From positions 3,472,001 through 3,536,000 of the forward strand of contig NZ_CP015243.1 of the NCBI RefSeq assembly GCF_001648175.1: a stretch of DNA of 64,000 nt, in the 5' to 3' direction. Made by a program: the position numbers and the translations under genes. The DNA is from Halotalea alkalilenta (GTDB taxonomy: Bacteria; Pseudomonadota; Gammaproteobacteria; Pseudomonadales; Halomonadaceae). Positions 34,892 to 43,960 of this stretch are shown here, piece by piece; the first letter of the stretch is position 1; every line of letters starts with the position of its first letter. The notes under the pieces are model-generated. The model did not search any database, was not told where the DNA came from, and saw nothing but the letters and a program-made list of their open reading frames with translations.

Positions 34892-34952
34892 ACAACGATC
34901 TGCGTCATGCAGATCGCGCCGGGGCCGACTTCACCCGGCAATCGCCCGGTTT

Positions 34953-35190
34953 TCAACCCTTCCGACTCTCAAGCATACGCAGAAGCAGTTCCTGAAGCTG
35001 CCGCTGATCTGACGCACTGAGCTGTTCGGTGAGCGGCGCCAATGCCTGTTATGTCTGTGCATGCAGGCGTTTGAAGAGCCTGACCCCTTCGCTGGTCAGA
35101 AAAACATCTGTCGCCCTGTTGTCTTTCGCATTGGGCGCGCTCGCCACGAGGCCCTTCTTTTATCTGCTGTCGCAGCGCTGCACGCCAGAT
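34953..35190 (-). pseudogene. MarR-family regulator remnant
   Basis: On the minus strand the frame reads GLVASAPNAKDNRATDVFLT, then SEGVRLFKRLHAQT, a stop, then LAPLTEQLSASDQRQLQELL. This is the wing, last helices and dimer region of a MarR protein. There is an in-frame stop in the dimer helix and another just upstream, and the N-terminus is lost. Confidence 0.7.
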
Positions 35191-35293
35191 CAGGCGCCGG
35201 GATCATCACAAAGAACGCAGCGGATCAATTGAGTCAAACCAATGCTTATGTGACGAGAAAGGCCAGCCTACGAGAAAATCTCTGAAGTCCGGG

Positions 35294-36196
35294 CTACTCC
35301 TGTTGCGCATTAATGAAGTCGATGAGAGCTCTCAATGGCGCAGGCACCAGGCGATTTCCATAGTAGTACAAGAGCGGCCCGGAAAAATCCTGCCACCATT
35401 GTTCGAGTAAGGGCTCCAATACGCCACTATCAAAATGCGGTCGCAGCCAATCCTCAAAGAGGTAAATGATCCCCGTACCGGCAATCGCGGCGTCAACTGC
35501 GAGATCGATGGTCGTGCCTGCGCGCACCACCAACGGCCCGGCAGGAGTGACCTTGACCACTTCACCTCTGCGCTCGAACTCCCAGATTTCCAACGCGCCG
35601 CTTGCGAAGCGGCTGCTTAGACAAGCGTGCGCCAGTAAATCACGAGGATGCCGAGGACGCCCGTGGCGCGCTAAATAGTCGGGCGAGGCTGCCGTCGCAA
35701 ATCGCTGTGTGCGCGGACCTACAGGCACAGCGATCATGTCCTGTTCGAGGCGTTCGTCGTAGCGAATGCCGGCGTCGTAGCCGGCCTCCAGCACATCGAT
35801 CACGCTGTTCTCGGCGGTGACTTCCACCCGAATGCCAGGATTCGCGGCAAGAAATCCCGGAAGTATTTTCGGCAGTATCAGTCGTGCTGCGTTGACCGGA
35901 ACGTTGAGCCGCAAGGTACCAGTGAGACTACGACCGGCGCTGATGACCGCGTCGAGCGAGGCCTCGACTTCTATCAACGCCGGGCCAAGTCGTTCGAGCA
36001 ATCGCTGCCCCGATTCAGTGAGTGTGACGCTGCGCGTAGTGCGGTGCAGTAGCCGCACTCCCAGTTGCGTTTCGAGCCGGCGCACGGCCTCGCTAAGTTT
36101 GGAGGCGCTGACGCCGCTCGCTCGCGCGCCGTCGCGAAAGCCCTTGGCACGGGCAACCACGACGAAGTCGCTCAAGTCCTTGAGATCCCTGGTCAT
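35294..36196 (-). CDS. LysR-type regulator
   Basis: The protein has 300 residues. The winged HTH has FVVVARAKGFRDGARASGVS and SKLSEAVRRLETQLGVRLLH. The effector domain is complete, ending LVPAPLRALIDFINAQQE. It belongs to the common group that is divergent from SDR or NADPH oxidoreductase genes. The intact SDR lies 580 bases downstream on the other strand, but a chimeric pseudogene separates them. Its target is unknown. Confidence 0.88.
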   Translation of the reverse strand: MTRDLKDLSDFVVVARAKGFRDGARASGVSASKLSEAVRRLETQLGVRLLHRTTRSVTLTESGQRLLERLGPALIEVEASLDAVISAGRSLTGTLRLNVPVNAARLILPKILPGFLAANPGIRVEVTAENSVIDVLEAGYDAGIRYDERLEQDMIAVPVGPRTQRFATAASPDYLARHGRPRHPRDLLAHACLSSRFASGALEIWEFERRGEVVKVTPAGPLVVRAGTTIDLAVDAAIAGTGIIYLFEDWLRPHFDSGVLEPLLEQWWQDFSGPLLYYYGNRLVPAPLRALIDFINAQQE

Positions 36197-36294
36197 TGTT
36201 CTGTTTTCCGCACAACCTGTTCACCATTTCTAGGATTATCGTTAATTCCAGATCAGTCTACCATGCGTTCAATCAAACTCGGTGTAAGAAAAAG

Positions 36295-36699
36295 ATGAAG
36301 TATCTGGTCGCGACAATGCTTGGCTTTTTGCTGCTTCCGGGCAGTGCAGTGCATGCCCTAGGACCAGCGCGAAGCGACTAACGCGAGCGACGTCAAATTC
36401 ATCGCGCTGACGTTCGACGATGCCGCCGGCGCGCAAGCAACGCCGGCACCACTCGACGTGCTCAAGAGGTACGACGCGAAGGCAAAAAGGGCACGACCGG
36501 AGCAGGACAGTACGCAAAATTGTTCAACAACACTCTAATGATCATGAATCAGGGGATGATCGTCAAAGTGCTCGACCTTGCCAGCCGCTGCGGGCTCGAT
36601 CCGCGCAAGACCGTTGAGGCATTGAAGCTTGGCAGCGCCTTCAGCAATTCGCTGAGCTACCTCAACACGTTGATTACCGAGCAAAGTGGACGTGGTTGA
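36295..36699 (+). pseudogene. chimeric remnant: polysaccharide deacetylase N-terminus joined to a hydroxyacid dehydrogenase C-terminal piece
   Basis: MKYLVATMLGFLLLPGSAVHA is a signal peptide ending at a stop (36379). A second frame reads DVKFIALTFDDAAGAQATPA and PLDVLKRYDAKA, the TFDD motif of NodB-type deacetylases with the following Gly changed. A third reads GAGQYAKLFNNTLMIMNQG and SRCGLDPRKTVEALKLGSA, part of a 3-HIBADH-type dehydrogenase. The pieces come from two unrelated genes fused by deletion. Confidence 0.7.
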
Positions 36700-36773
36700 A
36701 CCATGCCTCTATATAACAAATGAAACGAAACGCACGTTGCGTATATCTTCATCGTCACTAGGAAAGAGAAAAT

Positions 36774-37586
36774 ATGAGCACGCCCATTGTCGAAAATAAT
36801 CACTCCAAGCGTTTGGCGCTAATCACAGGCGCGTCCTCGGGCATCGGCCGAGCATTCGCGTTGCGCCTCGGCGCAGAAGGCTATGACCTCATTGCTGTAG
36901 GTCGTCGTCTTGACCGACTCAATGAGCTTGTCACGCTGTTGCCCGAGGTCAATGTTCGCCCGCTTGTCGCCGATCTCGACACCAGTGAAGGCGTGAAAGC
37001 CGTCGCCGATGTATGTGCGAGTGAAGAACTTGCGCTACTCGTCAACAACGCTGGTGTGGCGCACTACATGCCATTTACCGACTTGCCGGTCGAGAAGGCG
37101 CAGGAAGTGCTGCAGGTTAAGGTCATTGCACCGACGCTGCTCGCCCATGCCGCTACACCTGGCATGGTCAAGCGCGGCGGCGGCAGCATCATCAACGTCG
37201 CTGGCATGATCGCCTTCAGCGGCCCTGCGGCCATTGAAAAGGTGCCGGTGCGCCGCGTCGTCTATTGCGGCTCGCTGGCCTATCTCGTTGCATTCTCGCA
37301 AACGCTGCACGAAGAGCAGAAGTCCAACGGCCTGCAGGTGCAGGTGTTGTGCCCGGGGGTCGTCGCTACGGAGTTCCACACTCGCCAGGGGCAGGACTTG
37401 AGCGCGGTGCCTCGCATGTCTGCCGAAGATGTGGTGAACGCAAGCTTGCGTGGCCTCGCGCTCGGCGAAGTGGTTTGCGCGCCGGGGGTCGAGAATGCCG
37501 AACTGCTGAGCGCCGTGTTTCAGGCCGACCTAACCGCATTTGGTGGGCAGTCGCCAGAGCTCGCGATGCGCTACCGCACGCAGTAA
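36774..37586 (+). CDS. SDR-family protein lacking the catalytic lysine
   Basis: The protein has 270 residues. The cofactor motif TGASSGIGRA at about 18-27 and NNAGVAHY near 91 are intact. At the active site it reads YCGSLAYLVAFSQ, where relatives have Tyr-x-x-x-Lys: the Lys position is Leu. The upstream Ser region is also altered. Unless this is a sequencing error, classical SDR catalysis should be weak or absent. AGGAAAGAG lies upstream. The surrounding DNA is decaying, so this gene may be in early decay too. Confidence 0.8.
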   Translation: MSTPIVENNHSKRLALITGASSGIGRAFALRLGAEGYDLIAVGRRLDRLNELVTLLPEVNVRPLVADLDTSEGVKAVADVCASEELALLVNNAGVAHYMPFTDLPVEKAQEVLQVKVIAPTLLAHAATPGMVKRGGGSIINVAGMIAFSGPAAIEKVPVRRVVYCGSLAYLVAFSQTLHEEQKSNGLQVQVLCPGVVATEFHTRQGQDLSAVPRMSAEDVVNASLRGLALGEVVCAPGVENAELLSAVFQADLTAFGGQSPELAMRYRTQ

Positions 37587-37786
37587 AAGGAAATATCACT
37601 CCTAGTACGAAGTTTCAGCCCCCTGTGGCAGGAGCGGTAGGGACGTATCAATTTCGGCGCGTGTTGTGAATATATGTCGCGCTGCTCTACATAATTTCAG
37701 GTGGATGACCGAACTATGGAGCTGCCACATCTGCGTTGAATCGCCCCGGTTTTCGCAAAGGCTCAACACGCTGAGAGGATTGAGCC

Positions 37787-37870
37787 ATGAGCAAGTCGAA
37801 CAAGTTTTCGCCTAAGGTGCGTAAGCGCGCGGTAAGGCGTGCCGGAGTCGATGCCGGCATGCGTGAATAA
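37787..37870 (+). pseudogene. IS3-family OrfA N-terminal remnant
   Basis: MSKSNKFSPKVRKRAVR is the conserved start of a common IS3-family OrfA, with GAGAGGATTGAGCC before it as in intact copies. The match stops after about 17 residues and the frame ends at 37870. Sequence from about 37740 looks like the left end of the same element. Confidence 0.65.
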
Positions 37871-38029
37871 AGCTGCAATGATGCCGCCTAAAAAGGCGTT
37901 GAAGGCCAGTAACCTATGAGCAATCGACAGCACCGTTGGGGCCTTACCGATCAAATCCAAAGCAGTCCAAGGCTCACGACCGCCGGCTGCGGGGTTCGAA
38001 CTTGAGCCGCAGTAGATGCCGATGGCCAA
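37871..38029 (-). other. possible fragment of a membrane protein, unrecognised
   Basis: A minus-strand frame reads GKAPTVLSIAHRLLAFNAFL and GGIIAALFTHAG, which looks like real hydrophobic protein cut off by the IS remnant. No start site or family is evident. It may be nothing. Confidence 0.2.
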
Positions 38030-38085
38030 TCAAAGTTGATAGGATTGCCGCTTCGCGTTTTCACGCTAATGATCGGGGAGAACCC

Positions 38086-39261
38086 ATGCGGGAATTGAAG
38101 GCTTTCCTGTCGAGCGATATGGCGCCCGGGATTGCGCTGATGCTGGCCGCTGCCTTGGCACTGGTGGTGGCGAACTCACCGGTGCAAGAGAGCTACTTCA
38201 CCCTGCTCCACAGCTATCTGGGCGGGCTGAGCGTACAGCACTGGGTGAACGATGCATTGATGGCGCTCTTTTTCCTCATGGTCGGCCTCGAGGTGAAGCG
38301 CGAGTTTCTCGTCGGTCAGCTCAATAGCTGGCCCAAACGCGTCTTACCCGGCATCGCCGCCATGGGGGGCGTGATCGCTCCGGCGCTGATCTACGTCGCT
38401 TTCAACTGGCGCTCCCCGGAAGGGCTGAGCGGCTGGGCCATCCCCACCGCCACCGACATCGCTTTCGCCCTGGGGGTGCTCTCGCTGCTCGGACCCCGAG
38501 TGCCGGTAGCGCTCAAGGCGCTACTGGCGGCGATCGCCATCATCGACGATCTGATCGCGGTACTGGTGATCGCTCTGTTCTACACGCCTGAAATCTCGAT
38601 GTTCCATCTTGGAGGCGCCGGGCTGCTGCTGCTCGCGCTGATCGTCCTGAATCGGCTAGGTGTCGCACGTCTGACACCATATCTGCTGCTGGGTGCAGGG
38701 CTTTGGTGGTTCGTGCTGCAGTCAGGTGTCCACGCAACGCTGGCAGGCGTTGCACTGGCGATGACCATTCCAATGACGGCCTACCGCGGCGGGAAGGAGA
38801 GTGGCTCACCGCTGGAGCAGCTCGAACATCGACTCGCTCCCTGGGTCGGGTTCCTGATCGTTCCCCTCTTCGGTTTCGCCAATGCCGGTGTCTCCTTCGC
38901 AGGCTTCACCCTCGACATGCTGCTCAACCCGGTGCTGCTGGGAATCGCCTGCGGGCTCTTCTTCGGTAAGCAGATCGGGATCTTCCTCACCATCAGGCTC
39001 TGCGTGGCACTGGGCATCACCCAGCGTCCGGATGGCTCGAGCTGGGCGCAGGTTTACGGGCTGTCCTTGCTCTGCGGCATCGGCTTCACCATGAGCCTGT
39101 TCGTCAACCTGCTGGCTTTCGACTCCGACGCCGTGCAGGAGGCAGCGAAGGTAGGCGTGTTTGCCGGCTCGCTCGCAGCCGGGCTGCTCGGATGGGCGGC
39201 GCTGAGGCTGACTTCGTCGTCCAAAGCGCAGCATTCGGTCAAGGATGAGCGCGCCGCATGA
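38086..39261 (+). CDS. nhaA: Na+/H+ antiporter NhaA
   Basis: The protein has 391 residues from MRELKAFLSS, with GGGAG 7 bases before the ATG; longer frames are not supported. E. coli NhaA has 388. About 12 transmembrane segments are seen. The ion-binding pair is in IAIIDDLIAVLVIA (Asp163/164 equivalents), PTATDIAFALGVL is the helix IV assembly, and the pH-sensor His is in LQSGVHATLAGV. It exports sodium in exchange for protons in the inner membrane. Stands alone with a hairpin after it. Confidence 0.96.
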   Translation: MRELKAFLSSDMAPGIALMLAAALALVVANSPVQESYFTLLHSYLGGLSVQHWVNDALMALFFLMVGLEVKREFLVGQLNSWPKRVLPGIAAMGGVIAPALIYVAFNWRSPEGLSGWAIPTATDIAFALGVLSLLGPRVPVALKALLAAIAIIDDLIAVLVIALFYTPEISMFHLGGAGLLLLALIVLNRLGVARLTPYLLLGAGLWWFVLQSGVHATLAGVALAMTIPMTAYRGGKESGSPLEQLEHRLAPWVGFLIVPLFGFANAGVSFAGFTLDMLLNPVLLGIACGLFFGKQIGIFLTIRLCVALGITQRPDGSSWAQVYGLSLLCGIGFTMSLFVNLLAFDSDAVQEAAKVGVFAGSLAAGLLGWAALRLTSSSKAQHSVKDERAA

Positions 39262-39291
39262 GCTGATTGCCGATTCCTCACCATTTTGAAG

Positions 39292-39324
39292 TAGCCGAGG
39301 ACCCGCTGGCAGGGTGCTCGGCTA
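39292..39324 (+). terminator. hairpin after nhaA
   Basis: TAGCCGAG pairs with CTCGGCTA, with an inner GACCC/GGGT(G) stem. It is 31 bases past the stop codon. The T tract is minimal. Confidence 0.5.
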
Positions 39325-39371
39325 TTGGCGACCAGGATGGCGCATAGAGGTAACTGCGTTCGCGCGGCACC

Positions 39372-39387
39372 TAGACATCCAGGTCTA
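39372..39387. promoter_or_regulatory. distal TAGAC-N6-GTCTA palindrome
   Basis: TAGACATCCAGGTCTA has the same arms as the operator-like site at the TetR gene 170 bases downstream. No gene start lies directly beside it. It may be an auxiliary operator allowing DNA looping. Confidence 0.45.
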
Positions 39388-39542
39388 TGGCCTCCCCCCA
39401 TCTCCGCCTTCACCTTCCCGACCGCCGCTCTGCCCTTCCTCGTCAACCTCTCCACTCCCCTCTCGCAAGAAGCTCAGCATCTTCCCCAGCGCATCTCCTC
39501 TACGCGCCACACCCTCCATTCGAGCGGCCTGTGACAACAACC

Positions 39543-39557
39543 TAGACGACCGGTCTA
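39543..39557. promoter_or_regulatory. NemR-like operator TAGAC-N5-GTCTA at the TetR operon promoter
   Basis: TAGACGACCGGTCTA is an inverted repeat just upstream of a TAGTAT -10-like box (39565-39570) and 19 bases before the TetR-family start codon. The arms match the TAGAC/GTCTA pattern known for NemR-type electrophile-sensing repressors. Confidence 0.65.
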
Positions 39558-39576
39558 TTTGTGCTAGTATGCCTAC

Positions 39577-40191
39577 ATGACACAGACAACCAAAGCCGAA
39601 CTCACCCGCCAGCACATCCTCGCCACCGGCCGGGAATTGGTGCTGCGCAAAGGCTTCGTCGGGGTGGGGCTCAAGGAGATCCTGGACGCCTGCAAGGTGC
39701 CCAAGGGATCGTTCTACTACTACTTCCCGTCCAAGGAGGCGTTCGGCTGTGTGCTGCTGGAGCAGTACGTCGCCGACTACGGACAGCGCCTGGACGCGTT
39801 GCTCGCTCCTGGTACCGGCAGCGGGCGTGAACGCTTGATGCGCTACTGGTCGGCATGGATCGATGATCCGGTGCTGGGCGGTTGGGCCGAGCACTGCCTG
39901 GTGGTCAAGCTGGCCGCCGAGGTCGCTGACTTGTCCGAGGATATGCGCCTGATCTTGAGCGACGGCGTGGCGCAGTTGGTCACTCGTATCGCCGCTATCG
40001 TCGAGGAGGGCCAGGGCGATGGTTCGCTGCGCCCGGCGCTGGCACCGCGGGCCACTGCGCAGACCCTCTACCAGCTGTGGCTCGGTGCCGCTTTGCTATC
40101 CAAGTTAGGCAAGGACAAGGCGCCGCTGCGCCAGGCACTGGTCGCCACCGACCTGCTGCTGGTCGCCACTACACCTTCCAACGGCGCCTGA
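39577..40191 (+). CDS. TetR-family repressor of the electrophile-defence operon (NemR/AcuR-like)
   Basis: The protein has 204 residues. The HTH has GRELVLRKGFVGVGLKEILD and KVPKGSFYYYFPSKEAFG. A redox- or electrophile-sensing Cys candidate lies in WAEHCLVVKLAAEV near residue 106. It is first in a five-gene operon with DJ-1, ALDH, Ohr and MDR genes. NemR-type repressors release DNA when a cysteine reacts with quinones, methylglyoxal or hypochlorite, which fits the cargo. An operator-like repeat overlaps its promoter. Confidence 0.85.
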   Translation: MTQTTKAELTRQHILATGRELVLRKGFVGVGLKEILDACKVPKGSFYYYFPSKEAFGCVLLEQYVADYGQRLDALLAPGTGSGRERLMRYWSAWIDDPVLGGWAEHCLVVKLAAEVADLSEDMRLILSDGVAQLVTRIAAIVEEGQGDGSLRPALAPRATAQTLYQLWLGAALLSKLGKDKAPLRQALVATDLLLVATTPSNGA

Positions 40192-40237
40192 TCACCTTTC
40201 TGCACGCCGTTCACCGCAACTCAAAGGATCTCACCTG

Positions 40238-40915
40238 ATGAACATCCTGATCGTTCTCACCTCCCACGACCGCCTCGGCGACACCGGCAAGAAAACCGGC
40301 TTCTGGCTGGAGGAGTTCGCCGCGCCCTACTACGTGTTCAAGGACGCCGGCGCGCAGATCACCCTGGTCTCGCCGCTGGGCGGCCAGCCGCCGCTGGACC
40401 CCAAGAGCGATGAGCCAGAGGCGCAGACCGAGGCCACCGAGCGTTTTTGCAACGACCCGCAGGCCCAGGCCGCGCTGGCCAACACCGGCAAGCTGGCCGA
40501 TGTGCGAGAAGCCGATTTCGACGCAGTGTTCTACCCCGGCGGCCACGGCCCGCTGTGGGACCTGGCCGAGGATCCGGCCTCGATCGCGCTGATCGAAGCC
40601 TTCGACCGCGCCGACAAGCCGCACGGCCTGGTCTGCCACGCCCCCGGCGCGCTGCGCCGCGTCCGCGCCGCCGATGGCCAGCCGCTGATCAAGGGCCGCA
40701 AGGTCACGGGCTTTTCCAACGCAGAGGAAACGGCGGTTCAGTTGACCGACGTGGTGCCGTTTCTGATCGAGGACGAGTTCCAGCGCCTGGGCGGTCTGTA
40801 CCAGGCCGGTCCCGATTGGCAGCCGCACATCATTACCGACGGCCGCCTGGTCACTGGCCAGAACCCCGCCAGCTCCGAAGCGGTGGCCAAGGCCCTGCTC
40901 GAGCAGCTGGGCTGA
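40238..40915 (+). CDS. DJ-1/PfpI (type 1 glutamine amidotransferase-like) protein
   Basis: The protein has 225 residues. The nucleophile Cys is in GLVCHAPGAL near 129, the Glu partner lies in the N-terminal segment (FWLEEFAAPYY) and YPGGHGPLWDL forms the His/Gly loop. It is closest to the glyoxalase III/HchA-like branch that handles methylglyoxal or protein glycation. It lies 46 bases after the TetR gene, in the same transcript. Confidence 0.88.
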   Translation: MNILIVLTSHDRLGDTGKKTGFWLEEFAAPYYVFKDAGAQITLVSPLGGQPPLDPKSDEPEAQTEATERFCNDPQAQAALANTGKLADVREADFDAVFYPGGHGPLWDLAEDPASIALIEAFDRADKPHGLVCHAPGALRRVRAADGQPLIKGRKVTGFSNAEETAVQLTDVVPFLIEDEFQRLGGLYQAGPDWQPHIITDGRLVTGQNPASSEAVAKALLEQLG

Positions 40916-40951
40916 AGCCGCCTCTCCCCTCTTTCGCTATTGGAGTCGAAC

Positions 40952-42370
40952 ATGAATACTTCTGATACCGCCGCCAGCCTGGCCGCCACCGTCGCCGCGA
41001 TGAAGCGCGCCCATGTGCAGGACGGGCCGGCCAGCGCCGAACTGCGCCGCGACCGCATCGGCCGCGCCATCAAGCTGCTGACCGAGAACCATAAAGCGCT
41101 GGAAGCCGCGATCAGCGCCGACTACGGCCACCGCAGCCCCTACCAGACCCTGCTGGCCGATGTGCTCTCCACGGTCGCCGAGCTGAAGTACGCCGCTGAG
41201 AACGTCGAGCAATGGATGCAGGCCGAAGAGCAGCCGGCACCCGGCCCAGGGATGAAGGCCCGGATCCAGTACCAGCCGCTAGGCGTGGTCGGCATCATCA
41301 GCCCGTGGAACTTTCCGCTCAACCTGGCCTTCAGCCCGCTGGCGGGCGTGTTCGCCGCCGGCAACCGCGCGCTGATCAAGCCCTCCGAGCTGACCCCGCG
41401 CACCGCCGAACTGCTGGCTGAGCTGGTCGCCCGCTACTTCGACCCGATGGAGCTGACCACCGTGCTCGGCGATGCCGAGGTCGGCGCAGCCTTCAGCGCC
41501 CAGGCCTTCGATCACCTGATCTTCACCGGCAGCACCAGCGTCGGCCGCCATGTGATGCGCGCCGCCGCCGAAAACCTGGTGCCGGTGACGCTGGAGCTGG
41601 GCGGCAAGTCGCCGGTGCTGATCGATACCGATGCCGACGTGCGCACCGCCGCCGAGCGGGTGATGACGATCAAGACCTTCAACGCCGGGCAGATCTGCAT
41701 GTCGCCGGACTACGTGATGCTGCCCGAAGGCGCGCGCGATACGTTCGTGGCGAACGCGCGTGACTTCATCTCGCATAGCTTCCCGACGCTCCAGGCCAAT
41801 CCGGACTACACCTCGATCATCAGTGAGCGCCACTTCCAGCGCCTGCAGGAGCTGCTCGCCGACGCGCGCGCCCAGGGCGCCACGGTAATCGGGTTGGAAC
41901 CGCAGGGCGAAGCCAACGCCGATGCCAACAGCCGCAAGATGGCGCCGACCCTGGTGCTCGACGTCACCGACGAGATGAAGGTGATGCAGGAGGAGATCTT
42001 CGGGCCGATCCTGCCGATCAAGACCTACCGCGACGCCAGTGAAGCGGTGGACTACATCAACGCCAATCCGCGCCCGCTGGCCGCCTACTACTTCGGCAAC
42101 GACGCCGAGCGCCAGCGACGCTTCAGCGAGCAAACCACCTCCGGCGCACTGGTGATCAACGACGTGATGACCCATGCCACAGTCGAGACCGTACCGTTCG
42201 GCGGCGTCGGCGCGTCGGGCATCGGTGCCTACCACGGCATCCACGGCTTCCGCCGTTTCAGCCACGCCAAGGCGGTGGTGGAGCAGAGCCCGGACGGTGA
42301 GTCCAACCTGCGCCTGCGCGCGCCCTACGCCGAAGGCCTGGCCGAGGTCGAATCCCTGCTGGCGGGCTGA
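40952..42370 (+). CDS. coniferyl-aldehyde-type aldehyde dehydrogenase
   Basis: The protein has 472 residues from MNTSDTA, with GGAG 8 bases upstream. The cofactor loop is IISPWNFPLN, the general base Glu is in LELGGKSPVLI, and the nucleophile Cys in FNAGQICMSPDY near 247. The short N-terminus and VETVPFGGVGASGIGAYHG place it with the coniferyl aldehyde or YwdH-like dehydrogenases that oxidise aromatic or long-chain aldehydes. In this operon it likely clears reactive aldehydes. Confidence 0.87.
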   Translation: MNTSDTAASLAATVAAMKRAHVQDGPASAELRRDRIGRAIKLLTENHKALEAAISADYGHRSPYQTLLADVLSTVAELKYAAENVEQWMQAEEQPAPGPGMKARIQYQPLGVVGIISPWNFPLNLAFSPLAGVFAAGNRALIKPSELTPRTAELLAELVARYFDPMELTTVLGDAEVGAAFSAQAFDHLIFTGSTSVGRHVMRAAAENLVPVTLELGGKSPVLIDTDADVRTAAERVMTIKTFNAGQICMSPDYVMLPEGARDTFVANARDFISHSFPTLQANPDYTSIISERHFQRLQELLADARAQGATVIGLEPQGEANADANSRKMAPTLVLDVTDEMKVMQEEIFGPILPIKTYRDASEAVDYINANPRPLAAYYFGNDAERQRRFSEQTTSGALVINDVMTHATVETVPFGGVGASGIGAYHGIHGFRRFSHAKAVVEQSPDGESNLRLRAPYAEGLAEVESLLAG

Positions 42371-42451
42371 ACGCTTTAGCGCTGCCCATGCCCCACGGCT
42401 GGGCAGCCACCCCGATCAGGCACGATCATTCCGTCAGAAAGGGCATCAGAG

Positions 42452-42862
42452 ATGAAGATTTTCTACAAAACCCGCGCCACCGCCATCGGTGGCCGCTCGG
42501 GGCGTACCGCGCTGGATGATGGCAGCCTTGCACTGGACCTGGCCGTCCCTGGCTCGGGCAAGAGCGGCGCCAATCCTGAGCAGCTGTTCGCGATGGGCTA
42601 TGCCGCCTGTTTCGACAACGCGCTACCGGTGGCTGCCAAGCAGTTGAAGCTGGCCCCCGCCGGCACCAAGACCTCGGTCGAGGTCGGCATTGGCCAGACG
42701 CCCGAAGGCGGCTACGCGCTGGACATCGACCTCTACGTGGAGGTGCAGGGTCTGGACGAGGCCGACGCGCAGAAGCTGGTCGAAGCCACCCATCGGGTCT
42801 GTCCATACTCCAACGCTACCCGCGGCAACGTCGATGTACGCCTGCATGTGACGGTGGCCTGA
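42452..42862 (+). CDS. ohr: organic hydroperoxide reductase Ohr
   Basis: The protein has 136 residues. The peroxidatic Cys is in GYAACFDNAL near 53 and the resolving Cys in HRVCPYSNATRGN near 117. The conserved Arg/Glu region is present. It reduces organic hydroperoxides using lipoyl thiols. It is third after the TetR gene, and no OhrR gene is adjacent; control is presumably by the operon TetR. Confidence 0.94.
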   Translation: MKIFYKTRATAIGGRSGRTALDDGSLALDLAVPGSGKSGANPEQLFAMGYAACFDNALPVAAKQLKLAPAGTKTSVEVGIGQTPEGGYALDIDLYVEVQGLDEADAQKLVEATHRVCPYSNATRGNVDVRLHVTVA

Positions 42863-42927
42863 AGCCCCAAGCGGCGGCAGATCGCATCCGCCGATGGTAT
42901 CCAGACATCCCTCACCAGGAGCACACC

Positions 42928-43905
42928 ATGCGCAGCGCCATCCATGCAAGCTTCGGCGATCCCGCCGAAGTCCTCACCCTGGGCGAGAGCCCGGTACCGC
43001 AGCCGGGTCCCGGCGAAGTACGGATCAAGACCCTCCTCACCCCCATCCACAACCATGATCTCTGGACCGTGCGCGGGCACTACGGCCACAAGCCCGAACT
43101 CCCAGCCATCGGTGGCAGCGAGGCAGTCGGCGTGGTCGATGCGCTGGGCGAAGGCGTCCGGGGCCTGTCGATAGGACAGCGCGTAGCCGCCTCCTTCGTG
43201 CAGGGCACCTGGGCCGAATACTTCCTCGCCCCGGCGCAGGCGGCGGTACCGATGCCCGATGCGATCGGAGACGAAACCGCCGCACAGCTGATCGCCATGC
43301 CGTTGAGCACGCTGATGCTGCTGGAATTCCTCGAAGTGAAGCCCGACCAGTGGATCGTTCAGAACACCGCCAACGGCGCGGTCGGCAAGACCCTGGCGAT
43401 GCTGGCCAAGGCGCACGGGGTCAACACGGTCAACCTGGTCCGCCGCGATGCGGGCGTGGCCGAGCTGGCCGAACTTGGCATCGAGCACGCCGTCTCCACC
43501 GCTCGACCGGATTGGCAGGACGAAGTCCGCACCATCGTCGGCGACGCTCCGATCAGCGCCGCGGTCGACTCCATCGGCGGCAAGGCGAGTGGCGAACTGA
43601 TGTCGCTGCTGGGCGAAAATGGCGTGCTGGTGTCGTTCGGCTCGATGAGCGGTGAACCGATGCAGATCGCTTCATCCGACATGGTCTTCAAGCAGACCAC
43701 GGTCAAGGGATTCTGGGGCGGCAAGGTCAGCGATACGATGGCGGCACAAGACAAGCATCGGCTGATGGGCGAGCTGCTGGCGTTGGCCACGCGCGGGGTG
43801 CTGAAGCTGCCGGTGGAACGCATCTACGACCTCGCCGATGCGGCCGAAGCCGCCGCCGCCAGCTTGGCTTCGGCCCGCAAGGGCAAGGTGCTGCTGAAGC
43901 CCTGA
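42928..43905 (+). CDS. zinc-free MDR oxidoreductase (quinone/enone reductase type)
   Basis: The protein has 325 residues. The N-terminal GroES-like domain has HNHDLWTVRGHYG in place of the zinc ligands. The nucleotide site is NTANGAVGKTLAML near 145. It belongs to the NADPH:quinone reductase or 2-enoyl reductase branch (MECR-like) that detoxifies quinones and alpha,beta-unsaturated carbonyls. It is last in the electrophile-defence operon, with a strong hairpin after it. Confidence 0.85.
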   Translation: MRSAIHASFGDPAEVLTLGESPVPQPGPGEVRIKTLLTPIHNHDLWTVRGHYGHKPELPAIGGSEAVGVVDALGEGVRGLSIGQRVAASFVQGTWAEYFLAPAQAAVPMPDAIGDETAAQLIAMPLSTLMLLEFLEVKPDQWIVQNTANGAVGKTLAMLAKAHGVNTVNLVRRDAGVAELAELGIEHAVSTARPDWQDEVRTIVGDAPISAAVDSIGGKASGELMSLLGENGVLVSFGSMSGEPMQIASSDMVFKQTTVKGFWGGKVSDTMAAQDKHRLMGELLALATRGVLKLPVERIYDLADAAEAAAASLASARKGKVLLKP

Positions 43906-43960
43906 GCGGCGGCGCCTGACGATTACTGAAGTGATCCTGGCGTATCGACTCGCGAAACGA

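Noticed and set aside
37970..38020. Sequence with GGGTTCGAACTTGAGCC near 38000 resembling a tRNA T-arm, considered as the far att site of an island
   Set aside because: No cloverleaf can be built around it and it does not match the tRNA-Asn 3' end.
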